Below are positions 1 to 8,383 of a DNA stretch of 35,968 bases, one piece after another. Every line of letters begins with the position of its first letter. The first letter of the stretch is position 1. Under the pieces are notes generated by a model, which saw nothing but the letters and a program-made list of their open reading frames with translations, searched no databases and had not been told where the DNA came from. Made by a program: the position numbers and the translations under genes. Location of the stretch: the NCBI GenBank assembly GCA_016199065.1, contig JACQHK010000001.1, positions 1 through 35,968 of the forward strand. Reading direction: 5' to 3'. Source of the DNA: Candidatus Microgenomates bacterium (GTDB lineage: Bacteria; Patescibacteriota; Microgenomatia; JACPZF01).

Positions 1-162
1 CACTCGCTGGAAGACCGGATAGCAAAAAATGCCTTAAGGCAAGCCGAGAAGCGGGGAGTGATGAGAACTTTAACTGACAAAGTCGTCATTGCCGGTAAGA
101 AGGAAACTGAGATAAATCCTTCGGCCAGAAGCGCAAAATTAAGAGCGGCGTTCAAGTTGTAA
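1..162 (+). CDS. rsmH: 16S rRNA (cytosine1402-N4)-methyltransferase RsmH, C-terminal end (partial)
   Basis: Frame 1 is open from the window edge to a TAA at 160-162 and encodes about 53 residues. It is not in the ORF track because its start lies outside. The reading begins HSLEDRIAKNALRQAEKRG and ends with INPSARSAKLRAAFKL. That matches the RsmH C-terminus, where an 'S.EDR' segment is followed by a 'NPRSRSAKLR' tail. RsmH methylates C1402 of 16S rRNA with SAM and is normally the first or second gene of dcw clusters, directly before ftsL. The ftsL-like gene follows here after 6 nt. The catalytic SAM domain is outside the window, so function rests on this tail and on synteny. Confidence 0.88.
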   Translation, partial: HSLEDRIAKNALRQAEKRGVMRTLTDKVVIAGKKETEINPSARSAKLRAAFKL

Positions 163-168
163 AGTATT

Positions 169-492
169 ATGAGAAAACTCGATAACGAAAGACAACAACA
201 AAAACAAGGACGACAAAAATTACTCTTAAGAGCGATCTTTATGGTTGTTTTTATACTTCTTACTTGTCAGATATTTGTTTCAAATTTAATTTCGGCTTCC
301 GGTGATAAGATACAACTTCTTGAACAAAGGCATACCAGTTTAACTTCGCAAAATGAGCAGATTAAAAAAGAAATCGCTTCGGTTAATTCGCTTTCCAACC
401 TCTTACAGGAAGCCGGTAAATTAGGCTTGGTAAAAACCAATTCCGTTATTTATCTCGAAACCCAAGTTAATGTGGCAATGGATGCCCGCTAA
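169..492 (+). CDS. ftsL: FtsL-like septum formation initiator protein
   Basis: A 107-residue protein with a basic cytoplasmic N-terminus (residues 1-20), one hydrophobic segment (about 22-43) and a heptad-like, Gln/Glu/Leu-rich stretch (about 46-80) consistent with a coiled coil. This is the topology of FtsL/DivIC proteins, which bridge FtsQ and the FtsWI synthase in the divisome. FtsL sequences diverge too much for motif proof. The call rests on size, topology and position between rsmH and ftsI, which is the standard dcw place. The ATG lies 6 nt after the rsmH stop. Other small bitopic proteins could look the same, but the synteny is strong. Confidence 0.78.
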   Translation: MRKLDNERQQQKQGRQKLLLRAIFMVVFILLTCQIFVSNLISASGDKIQLLEQRHTSLTSQNEQIKKEIASVNSLSNLLQEAGKLGLVKTNSVIYLETQVNVAMDAR

Positions 493-498
493 TTTATT

Positions 499-2238
499 GT
501 GTGGAGAATTCGTTTTACACTCATCTTCTTTACGGTTTTAATTGTCGTAATTATTCTGCGACTTTTTTATTGGCAGGTAATCTTATCCGACAAGCTTTCT
601 TTAAGCGGACATCAACAATATCTTTCTGAAACTGATATTCCCGCTCCGCGTGGAGAAATCAGAACTACTGACAATATTGTTTTGGTAACTAACGAGGCAG
701 CATTCGATCTGTATGTGGCCAAGAACGAAATAAAAATTGACCCTCAATCAATCGCTGACAAACTTGCGGTTCTTTTCGGACAGGAAGATTTTGCTCCCGA
801 AGCTACTTTTTCCGGCATGATCAAACAACCCAGTAATGAAGACGTAAAAACAGAGCTAATTAACAAATTAACCGATAAAAGTTCGGTTTGGACGTTACTT
901 TTCAGAAAAGTTCCGCAGAATATAAAAAACACCATTGAATCATATAAAATCGATGGTCTACATTTTGAAAACGGACAAAAAAGATTCTATCCGGAAAGCT
1001 CGATGTCCGCGCAACTTCTTGGTTTCGTGGGCAGAGATATTACAGCTTCAGACAAAGGTTATTTTGGCCTCGAGGGTTTTTACGACCGGGAATTAAAGGG
1101 AGTTCCGGGAATGGTTTCCCAGGAAAAAGACGTTTACGGCAGACCAATAGTTATCGGAGAAAAGACCGTTAAGGAAGCCGATAACGGTAGAACATTGGTA
1201 TTACATTTAGATCGCACGGTGCAATTTATTATTGAAGAAAAATTACGCGAGGGTCTCGAAAAATACGGGGCCAAAGCCGGTTCAGTAGTCGTAATGGATC
1301 CTACCACCGGAGGTATTATCGGCATGTCCTCTTTCCCATCCTACGATCCAAGAAACTGGTTTACGTACGACTCTTCCCTTTATAAAAATCCTGCTGTTGC
1401 TGATTTTTATGAACCAGGATCCACATTTAAAACCTTAGTAATGTCAGCCGGGATTAACGAAGGAGTAGTTACGCCGGAAACAGAATGTGACAAATGTACT
1501 GGTCCGCGGGAAATTAGTGGTTTTACGATTCGAACCTGGAACAATAAGTACTTTCCTAACTCAACGATGACGCAAGTTCTGGAGCATTCGGATAATACCG
1601 GAATGGTTTTTGTTCAAGAAAAACTGGGTAAAGAAAAATATCTTACTTATCTGCGAAATTTTGGAATAGGAGAAAAAACCGGTATAGATTTGGAGGACGA
1701 GGCGACAATTCCCTTACGGGCAGAAGATGATTGGCGGGCGATAGACTTGGCAACGTCGTCCTTCGGACAAGGAATTGCTGTTACTGCAATCCAACTGGTA
1801 AGAGCCGTGGCGACAATCGCTAATGGCGGTTTACTGTTGGAACCTCATGTTGTTGACAAAGTAATCACACCGGAAGGTAAAGAAATTCCCATCGCGCCTA
1901 AAATCGTTAAGAGGGTAATAAGCAATAAAACAGCTAAAATTATGACAGAGATGTTGATCAATGCTGTAGAAAAGGGAGAGGCCAAATGGGCTAAACCGCC
2001 GGGATTTAGAATTGCCGGAAAAACGGGAACCGCGCAAATCCCCGTAAAAGGGCATTACGACGAAACCAGAACCATTGCCTCTTTCATTGGTTTTGCGCCG
2101 GCAGACCGTCCCAAATTCGTCATGTTAGTGAGAATTTCTGAACCCACGACTTCTCCTTATGGCTCAGAAACCGCAGCACCGCTTTTCTTTGCGATTGCCA
2201 AAGACCTTTTTGCTTATTACGGAATTGGACCGCAATAG
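499..2238 (+). CDS. ftsI: Penicillin-binding protein, FtsI/PBP2-type D,D-transpeptidase
   Basis: A 579-residue class B PBP that crosslinks septal peptidoglycan. It has an N-terminal membrane anchor (about residues 5-27), a PBP dimerisation/pedestal region beginning near the 'APRGEI' segment, and a C-terminal transpeptidase domain. All three active-site motifs are visible: STFK (Ser308, Lys311), SDN (364-366) and KTG (508-510). There are no C-terminal PASTA repeats, unlike many Firmicute PBPs. Translation starts at GTG 499, 6 nt after the ftsL-like stop, and no upstream in-frame ATG fits better. The likely partner SEDS polymerase is FtsW at 14946-16052. Confidence 0.95.
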   Translation: MWRIRFTLIFFTVLIVVIILRLFYWQVILSDKLSLSGHQQYLSETDIPAPRGEIRTTDNIVLVTNEAAFDLYVAKNEIKIDPQSIADKLAVLFGQEDFAPEATFSGMIKQPSNEDVKTELINKLTDKSSVWTLLFRKVPQNIKNTIESYKIDGLHFENGQKRFYPESSMSAQLLGFVGRDITASDKGYFGLEGFYDRELKGVPGMVSQEKDVYGRPIVIGEKTVKEADNGRTLVLHLDRTVQFIIEEKLREGLEKYGAKAGSVVVMDPTTGGIIGMSSFPSYDPRNWFTYDSSLYKNPAVADFYEPGSTFKTLVMSAGINEGVVTPETECDKCTGPREISGFTIRTWNNKYFPNSTMTQVLEHSDNTGMVFVQEKLGKEKYLTYLRNFGIGEKTGIDLEDEATIPLRAEDDWRAIDLATSSFGQGIAVTAIQLVRAVATIANGGLLLEPHVVDKVITPEGKEIPIAPKIVKRVISNKTAKIMTEMLINAVEKGEAKWAKPPGFRIAGKTGTAQIPVKGHYDETRTIASFIGFAPADRPKFVMLVRISEPTTSPYGSETAAPLFFAIAKDLFAYYGIGPQ

Positions 2239-2249
2239 TGATTTTGTTA

Positions 2250-2255
2250 TATAAT
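2250..2255 (+). promoter_or_regulatory. -10 box just before murE
   Basis: A perfect TATAAT sits in the 25-nt ftsI-murE gap, with 8 nt between its last base and the murE ATG. Transcription would start at or within a few bases of the start codon. No clear -35 was found. It may let the mur genes be transcribed independently of ftsI. Confidence 0.5.
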
Positions 2256-2263
2256 ATTTCCTC

Positions 2264-3580
2264 ATGGTTACTAAGCAGAGTCTGCCGTTTAGAACGACAA
2301 TACGCCCTTTTTTGAAAACGCAAATTAAAAAATACCTTCCTTTAGAGGCAATCAATTATTTGTATCATTTTCCTGTTGCTTTAATGGGAGTTTTATTCCA
2401 TTTTTATCCTGCCCGTAATTTAACGGTGATTGGTGTAACAGGAACCTCAGGGAAAACTACCGTAGTTTCGATCATTTACCATCTGCTAAAAAAAGCCGGC
2501 CTTGCGGTTTCTATGGTTTCTACCATCCAGGCAATCATTGGTGATAAAGAATACGACACCGGTTTTCATGTGACAAATCCCGATCCCTGGCAATTACAAA
2601 AATATTTTCAACAAGCAGTTAAGGCTGGGTCGAAGTATTTTGTTTTAGAAATTACTTCGCATGGCTTGGCTCAATTTCGCAACATCGGTGCCCATATTGA
2701 TTTAGGAATCGTTACCAATGTTACCCATGAACATTTAGATTATCATAAAACTTTTAAGAACTATTTATTAACAAAGGCCAAAATCTTCTCGGGTGTTAAA
2801 TACAGCATTATCAACCGTGATGATAAAAATTTCCGTTTGTTAAAAAATTTATCTTCAGGAAGAGTAGTCAGTTTTGGTATTAAAAATGACGCTGATTATA
2901 CGCCGGCAAAATATCCTTTCGTGACAAATCTCACCGGCGAGTTTAATAAATACAATTGTCTGGCAGCCATTTGCGCGGCAAAGATTCTTGGTTTAAGCGA
3001 CGAATTAATAAAAAAGTCATTAGTTAATATTCCTGCCTTGCCCGGTCGGATGGAGGAGGTAAAATTGGGCCAGAATTTTCGTATTTTTATTGATTTTGCA
3101 CACAAGCCCGATGCTCTAGAAAAAGTTCTACAAACATCCTTAAAAAAACCTCATAAAAGGATTATCGTTATGTTCGGAGTGGCCGGTTTAAGGGACAAAG
3201 CCAAAAGGCCAATCATGGGTGAGATTGCCACTCGATTAGCCGATATTTCCGTTTTTACCGCTGAAGATCCCCGAACGGAAAATCTGGGAAGTCTTATCAA
3301 TCAAATAGTGCAGGGTGCACGTCGGACAAACTCTAAGGAAATTAGCGAGCGAGAGCTGGTAAGTATCAATAAAAAATTACCGATACAGCATCTTTTTCTG
3401 CGGGTGCCCGATCGTAAAAAGGCCATCAATCTTCTTATTAACAAGATTGCCCAAAAGGGCGACATTATTTTATTTTGCGGTAAGGGTCATGAGAAATCGA
3501 TGTGTTTCGGTACCACGGAATTTCCCTGGGATGAAAAAAAGGAAATAGTTGATTCGTTAAAAGACAATGCCAAAAAATAA
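2264..3580 (+). CDS. murE: UDP-MurNAc-tripeptide synthetase, MurE-type Mur ligase
   Basis: A 438-residue Mur ligase that adds the third stem-peptide residue to UDP-MurNAc-dipeptide. The ATP P-loop GTSGKTT is at 60-66. It is followed by an 'EITSHGL' segment, a 'TNVTHEHLDYH' segment and a C-terminal ligase domain with 'FAHKPDALE'. The substrate-selecting position, DNPR in diaminopimelate-adding MurE, reads EDPR at 334-337. The Arg that contacts diaminopimelate is kept but the two residues before it differ, so the third residue is probably meso-DAP but not certainly. Only about 56 residues precede the P-loop, so the N-terminal UDP-binding domain is much shorter than in standard MurE. Its 3' end overlaps murC by 14 nt. 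Confidence 0.9.
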   Translation: MVTKQSLPFRTTIRPFLKTQIKKYLPLEAINYLYHFPVALMGVLFHFYPARNLTVIGVTGTSGKTTVVSIIYHLLKKAGLAVSMVSTIQAIIGDKEYDTGFHVTNPDPWQLQKYFQQAVKAGSKYFVLEITSHGLAQFRNIGAHIDLGIVTNVTHEHLDYHKTFKNYLLTKAKIFSGVKYSIINRDDKNFRLLKNLSSGRVVSFGIKNDADYTPAKYPFVTNLTGEFNKYNCLAAICAAKILGLSDELIKKSLVNIPALPGRMEEVKLGQNFRIFIDFAHKPDALEKVLQTSLKKPHKRIIVMFGVAGLRDKAKRPIMGEIATRLADISVFTAEDPRTENLGSLINQIVQGARRTNSKEISERELVSINKKLPIQHLFLRVPDRKKAINLLINKIAQKGDIILFCGKGHEKSMCFGTTEFPWDEKKEIVDSLKDNAKK

Positions 3581-4967
3581 AAAAAGAATTCATTTTGTCG
3601 GAATTAAAGGGGTAGGAATGACCGCTTTAGCAATTTACGCTAAGGAGAGGGGTTATTTGGTAAGCGGTTCTGATGTGGCAGAAGAGTTTTTGACTGACAA
3701 GATGTTAAACAAATTTAGCATTCCCTTTAAGATCGGTTTTGAGCGAAAAGATTTAAAAACAAAACCGGATTTAGTAATAGTCACTGGCGCACACGGCGGG
3801 ATGACCAACAGAGAAGCAATGGACTTTTCTCAGGAAGGAATTGAGGTTATTACTCACGGTCAGGCCTTAGGGCGTTTTGTTAACGAAAAAAAAGGTATCT
3901 CAGTTTCCGGTGTGGGAGGAAAAACAACCACTTCTGCCATGATTGCCTGCGTGTTGATGCATAACAAAATAGATCCCTCTTATGCTGTAGGTGTGGCTGA
4001 TATTTTTCCTTTAGGACAACCCGGGCACTACGGAAAAGGAGAATATTTTGTGGCAGAAGCCGATGAATATGCCTCCTGTCCTCATACCGATCCTACGCCT
4101 CGATTTTTATATCAAAAACCTCGGATAATAGTTATAACCAATATCGAATACGATCACCCGGATATCTACCCGTCTCTTTTAGACACTTTGGCGGCTTTTG
4201 GTTCATTTGTTAATAATATGCACGAGGATGGGTTATTAGTGATCAATGGTGATAACCCGCATAATCGAACTTTGCTAAAAAGCATAAGTAAAAAAACACA
4301 AACCTATGGTTTTTCTCCTAACCTTTCGTATCAGATAGAAAAAGTTAAATTTAGGGAAGGAAAAACTACTTTTTCTCTCAGGCAAAAAAACTTGTCCCTA
4401 GGAGAATATCAGCTAAATGTGCCTGGCAAGTTTAATATTTTAAACGCGACTGCAGCGATTGTCGTTGGTTTACAAGTCGGCTTAACTACTTCGCAAGTCA
4501 AAGAAGGTTTGCAGCAATTTCTGGGTACCAAAAGAAGATTTGAATTAATTGGAGAAAAAGGAAAAGTTAAAGTATATGATGATTACGCACATCATCCTTC
4601 GGAAATAAAAATGACCTTAATGGCTGCAAAAGAATGGTTTCCCAAGCACAAAATTTTTTGTCTTTTTCAACCGCATACCTATTCTAGAACCAAAAGTCTC
4701 TTGCCTGATTTTGCCCGCAGTTTCGGTTTTGCGGATGAAGTTATGATCTTGCCTATTTTTCCCTCCGCCAGAGAAGAAGTTGACCCGGAAATTAATTCCT
4801 CTATTTTGGCGAGCAAAATCAACCTGTTCCACCCGCGAGTTACTTTTGAAGGACGCGAAGAAAAAATTCTGGAAAGAATAAAAAACACTAAAGACGATAC
4901 AATAGTAATAACCATGGGTGCTGGTGATATTTATGAAATAGGCCCAAAAATTTTGCGAAGTATTTAA
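3567..4967 (+). CDS. murC: UDP-N-acetylmuramate--L-alanine ligase MurC
   Basis: A 466-residue cytoplasmic ligase that attaches the first amino acid to UDP-MurNAc. It has the N-terminal dinucleotide-like signature FVGIKGVGMTALA, a P-loop region at 115-122 (GVGGKTTT) and the C-terminal 'DDYAHHPSEI' signature typical of MurC. Family members usually read GTHGKTTT at the P-loop. Here Thr-His is replaced by Val-Gly, but the Gly-Lys-Thr core is intact. The length is normal for MurC. The start overlaps the end of murE by 14 nt and murB follows after 2 nt, so the pair is probably translationally coupled. Mpl (murein peptide ligase) is a related alternative, but the dcw setting favours MurC. Confidence 0.93.
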   Translation: MPKNKKRIHFVGIKGVGMTALAIYAKERGYLVSGSDVAEEFLTDKMLNKFSIPFKIGFERKDLKTKPDLVIVTGAHGGMTNREAMDFSQEGIEVITHGQALGRFVNEKKGISVSGVGGKTTTSAMIACVLMHNKIDPSYAVGVADIFPLGQPGHYGKGEYFVAEADEYASCPHTDPTPRFLYQKPRIIVITNIEYDHPDIYPSLLDTLAAFGSFVNNMHEDGLLVINGDNPHNRTLLKSISKKTQTYGFSPNLSYQIEKVKFREGKTTFSLRQKNLSLGEYQLNVPGKFNILNATAAIVVGLQVGLTTSQVKEGLQQFLGTKRRFELIGEKGKVKVYDDYAHHPSEIKMTLMAAKEWFPKHKIFCLFQPHTYSRTKSLLPDFARSFGFADEVMILPIFPSAREEVDPEINSSILASKINLFHPRVTFEGREEKILERIKNTKDDTIVITMGAGDIYEIGPKILRSI

Positions 4968-4969
4968 CT

Positions 4970-5962
4970 ATGTTACCAAAAACGTTACAGTCAAAATTAG
5001 AAAAGGAATTAGGAGAGGGAAGAATTAAACGAGATGAAAAATTAGCTCTCCATACCAGCTGGCGCATTGGTGGTTTAACTAGGTTTTGGTTTGAAGCAAA
5101 AAACCAGGATGAGTTAGTAAAAGCAGTGATCATGTCCAGAAAACTCAGTCTCCCCCTTTTCGTCTTGGGAGGGGGCACCAATGTTTTAATCGGTGACAAA
5201 ACTTTTCCCGGTTTAGTTATTAAAAATAATAGCGGGCAGATAAAAATATTAGGAGTAGGCGGAAAAATCGTTAAAGGAGAGAGACAAGACTCGCGAGTTT
5301 TAGTAGAAGCTGATTCAGGAGTGGTGTTTAACCGCCTAGTTCGCTTTACCCTGGACGAAGCTTTATCCAATTTTGAATCATTTTTGGGCCAGCCAGGTTC
5401 AGTGGGAGGCGCCATATATATTAACGCGCATTTTATGAAAGACAAAAAGTACGTGGGAGACTATGTTTCCAGTGTGAAATTACTTGATTCCAATAATCAG
5501 GTCAAAGAAGTGGGATTGGATTATTTGCAATTTGGTTATGATTATTCAAAAATACAGGAGACACAAGACATTGTCTTAAGCGCCACTTTTAATTTCACGC
5601 GCTTTGTAAAAGAAAAAGTTTGGGAAAGAGCCAACCAGACGACTTTTTACCGACAAACTACACAACCGTCCGGTTATCCTACTGCCGGATGTACCTTTCG
5701 CAATATATCTTACGCGCAAGCCCTTTTTATTCCTACGCCCGAATATACCACGTCGGCCGGATATTTAATTGATCAATGTGGACTTAAGGGTAAGGTAATC
5801 GGAGGGGCACAAATTTCTGACCAGCATGCCAATTTTATTCTCAATGTCAAAAACGCTTCGGCACAGGACGTACTGGATCTAATTAATCTCTGCAAACAAA
5901 AAGTTAAAGAAAAATTTAATATTGAATTACACGAAGAAGTAGTTTTAAAAGGAGTTTTTTAA
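4970..5962 (+). CDS. murB: UDP-N-acetylenolpyruvoylglucosamine reductase MurB
   Basis: A 330-residue FAD enzyme that reduces enolpyruvyl-UDP-GlcNAc to UDP-MurNAc with NADPH. Visible features are the early 'HTSWRIGG' segment, the FAD-binding 'VLGGGTNVLI' (about 65-74), 'GQPGSVGGAIY' (about 140-150), and the catalytic loop 'PTAGCTFRN'. The proton donor, Ser in E. coli MurB, is Cys241 here. A 'LHEEV' near the C-terminus fits the conserved acidic residue. ATG 4970 is 2 nt after the murC stop, and the TAA stop shares one base with the murA ATG. Confidence 0.94.
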   Translation: MLPKTLQSKLEKELGEGRIKRDEKLALHTSWRIGGLTRFWFEAKNQDELVKAVIMSRKLSLPLFVLGGGTNVLIGDKTFPGLVIKNNSGQIKILGVGGKIVKGERQDSRVLVEADSGVVFNRLVRFTLDEALSNFESFLGQPGSVGGAIYINAHFMKDKKYVGDYVSSVKLLDSNNQVKEVGLDYLQFGYDYSKIQETQDIVLSATFNFTRFVKEKVWERANQTTFYRQTTQPSGYPTAGCTFRNISYAQALFIPTPEYTTSAGYLIDQCGLKGKVIGGAQISDQHANFILNVKNASAQDVLDLINLCKQKVKEKFNIELHEEVVLKGVF

Positions 5963-7296
5963 TGGAAATCTATACGGTGGAAGGTGGTTACAATTTAACA
6001 GGAGAAGTCAGAGTTAGTGGTGCAAAGAATGTGGCCCTTAAAGTTTTAATCGCCAGTCTGTTAACAGATGAAGAAGTATTGATTGAAAACATACCGTCAA
6101 TCTCCGACGTCTTTTCTTTGATAGAAATGCTCAAAGAAATAGGCGTAAGAATTGAAACAGATGAAAAAAAACACCGTTTGGTAGTCAGCGCCAGAGAAAT
6201 TAAACGAAACAAAATTACTTCTCCTCATTTCTCAAAGTTAAGAGCCTCGTTTCTATTGATGATTCCCTTGTTGTTAAGGTTTAGGGAAGTGGAAATTCCG
6301 TTATCCGGTGGCGATAAGATCGGTGTACGTCCCATTGACCGGACGATTGAAGGATTGGAAAAAATGGGAGCAAAAATTACTTACCAAGATCACAGCCATC
6401 TCCTACAGGCAAAAAAGTTAACGGGAGCAAAATATACTTTTAAAAAAAATACCCATACCGGAACTGAGGCTTTAGTTATGGCTGCAACTTTAGCTTGGGG
6501 TGAAACGGTTTTGAAAAACGCCTCCGAAGAACCGGAGGTCGATGAACTGATTAGACTCTTAAACGACATGGGTGCAAAAATTAAAAGACTTTCCAGCAGA
6601 AAAATCGTCATTAATGGGGTTAAAAAATTACATGGTACAAAGTTTACTATAATTTCCGATCGCAACGAAATTGTCACTTTTATCTGCGCGACGATTTTTA
6701 CGCGAGGCAAAACAGTGATTTCGCCAGTGGAGCATTTGCACCTGACGCATTTTTATGAAAAATTATCCGTCGCCGGTGCAAAAATTGAACAGCGAGAGTC
6801 ACGGCTTTTTGTTAATGGCGCAAACAGCGATTTAAAAGGAATTGATATTGTTACTTCACCCCATCCTGGATTTATGACAGATTGGCAGGCGCCCTGGGCG
6901 GTTTTGATGACTGGCGCGCAAGGAAGTTCCGTGGTGCACGAGGCTGTTTTTGAGAAGCGATTCGGTTATATTTCCGAGTTGAATAAAATGGGTGCGGGAA
7001 TAGAGTTATTTAACCCGGATGTAAAAAACCCGGAACTTTTTTATAATTTTAATTTAACCGACCGGGGAGATAATTTTCACGCGATTAGGATTTCCGGGCC
7101 CAAACAACTATTAGGTAACGAATTGGTGATTCCTGATCTGCGAGCCGGTGCAACGTTGGTTTTAGCCGCCTTGGGTTCTCAAGGAACCAGTAAACTCACG
7201 GGAATAGAACACATCGACCGCGGCTACGAAAAATTTGAAAAGAGACTTTCTGCACTGGGAGCTAAAATTAGACGCGTAGAAGTAGCAAGCAAATAG
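5962..7296 (+). CDS. murA: UDP-N-acetylglucosamine 1-carboxyvinyltransferase MurA
   Basis: A 444-residue enzyme for the first committed step of peptidoglycan synthesis, transfer of enolpyruvate from PEP to UDP-GlcNAc. The substrate-binding Lys22-Asn23 of 'SGAKN' is present, and 'GVRPIDRTIEGLEKMGA' follows the active-site loop. The loop reads GGDKIG, so Asp118 replaces the Cys that fosfomycin alkylates (Cys115 in E. coli). The rest of the two-domain EPSP-synthase-like fold appears full length. The ATG overlaps the murB stop by one base. This is the last plus-strand gene before the inverted block. Confidence 0.95.
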   Translation: MEIYTVEGGYNLTGEVRVSGAKNVALKVLIASLLTDEEVLIENIPSISDVFSLIEMLKEIGVRIETDEKKHRLVVSAREIKRNKITSPHFSKLRASFLLMIPLLLRFREVEIPLSGGDKIGVRPIDRTIEGLEKMGAKITYQDHSHLLQAKKLTGAKYTFKKNTHTGTEALVMAATLAWGETVLKNASEEPEVDELIRLLNDMGAKIKRLSSRKIVINGVKKLHGTKFTIISDRNEIVTFICATIFTRGKTVISPVEHLHLTHFYEKLSVAGAKIEQRESRLFVNGANSDLKGIDIVTSPHPGFMTDWQAPWAVLMTGAQGSSVVHEAVFEKRFGYISELNKMGAGIELFNPDVKNPELFYNFNLTDRGDNFHAIRISGPKQLLGNELVIPDLRAGATLVLAALGSQGTSKLTGIEHIDRGYEKFEKRLSALGAKIRRVEVASK

Positions 7297-7309
7297 TTAA
7301 ATAGGTTTT

Positions 7310-7335
7310 ACTATGATACTGCACAGTATCATAGT
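7310..7335. repeat. Perfect 12-bp inverted repeat between convergent murA and femX-like genes
   Basis: The arms ACTATGATACTG (7310-7321) and CAGTATCATAGT (7324-7335) are exact reverse complements separated by CA. The element sits between the stops of two convergent genes, where a bidirectional terminator would be expected. Neither side has a clean U-tract, only short A/T-rich flanks, so intrinsic termination would be weak. It could instead stabilise mRNA 3' ends on both strands. Confidence 0.7.
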
Positions 7336-7360
7336 ATTTAAGGGTTAAATTGTTGTTAAA

Positions 7361-8383
7361 TTATATTTTTCTTATTTTTTTCCGGATATTTTCCACCAAA
7401 TAATTTAAAAAGTATCTTTTCCTGTCAATCACGAAGTCTTGAGCATGAAGATAAGCTACGTCTTGCCCGCCAAACCCTCTCTTGAATACCGAAACATTAT
7501 AAAAACGATGGGCCGGATTGTTGGTTGAAGTTACTCCCCAAAAATTATATTTCCTAAAACCTCGTTTTTGGGCATCTTTAATTGCTTCCCATTGAATTAA
7601 ATAGGCACCGGGATGTTTCCTTCCCTCTGAGGTGCCAGTTCCGTAATGATAAACGGCTTCTTGGTTATAAAAAATTATAAAAGCTTGGGCTAACAACGTG
7701 TCTTCGTAATATGCTTCATACAAGAGAGCAGTTTTGTTTTTAGCAAATTCAGTAAACTGGTTTACTAAAAAATCATACGTAAAAGGAACAAATTTATGGC
7801 GGCGTGCCGTTTCCAGTTGTATTTCGTAAAAAAGTTTTATTTTCTGTGGATTGTCTGATTTTTCAACTCGGATATTTTGTGAAATTGCTTTTTTAATCTC
7901 GTACCTGGTTGATTTTCTCATCTTGGACAATAGTTGATCCGGGGACAGAGCAAGATCCAGCACAGAAGTAAGTTCGGCATGCAGATGGATTAACGCGTCT
8001 TTAGAACCGTGATCAGAAAAAATATTTTTGTTTGACTGACTTTCTAAAAGCTGCGGACGTATTCTGATAAAAACGCAAGAGTTTTGTCGGGCGATATTTT
8101 TAATCTCGCTAAAAAAAGTTTCCACCAATTCTTTTGTTGGCCAATCAATAATTGGTCCTCCGGGAATAACGAGATGTTTACCTCTTTTGGCCGTTTCAAT
8201 AATTGCTAAGCAGACACCGATCATCTTACCCTCTTCTTCAAAAGCGAGCCGGAAAATTTTTTTTCCCAGTTTTTCGTTAAATTCTCCCCAAGACCATGAC
8301 TGAAGAAAGGAAGACTCCTCATGACTTAAGAGAAATTCTTCCCAATCGTGTTTGTTGCTCTGTAGATTTACTTTAATAACCAT
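7361..8383 (-). CDS. FemX/FemAB-family aminoacyltransferase (peptidoglycan bridge formation)
   Basis: A 340-residue protein of the FemAB/GNAT superfamily. In this family, aminoacyl-tRNA-dependent enzymes add residues to the side chain of the stem peptide of lipid II or UDP-MurNAc-pentapeptide. Features seen are an N-terminal 'SSFLQSWSWGEFNEKLG', a 'VIPGGPIIDWP' segment, and a C-terminal 'HYGTGTSEGRKHPGAYLIQW' followed by 'YNFWGV', all typical of FemX/MurM relatives. The substrate amino acid cannot be read from the sequence. It overlaps the upstream aminotransferase gene by 16 nt and is last in the inverted murF operon, which supports a role in precursor branching. Confidence 0.85.
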   Translation of the reverse strand: MVIKVNLQSNKHDWEEFLLSHEESSFLQSWSWGEFNEKLGKKIFRLAFEEEGKMIGVCLAIIETAKRGKHLVIPGGPIIDWPTKELVETFFSEIKNIARQNSCVFIRIRPQLLESQSNKNIFSDHGSKDALIHLHAELTSVLDLALSPDQLLSKMRKSTRYEIKKAISQNIRVEKSDNPQKIKLFYEIQLETARRHKFVPFTYDFLVNQFTEFAKNKTALLYEAYYEDTLLAQAFIIFYNQEAVYHYGTGTSEGRKHPGAYLIQWEAIKDAQKRGFRKYNFWGVTSTNNPAHRFYNVSVFKRGFGGQDVAYLHAQDFVIDRKRYFLNYLVENIRKKIRKI

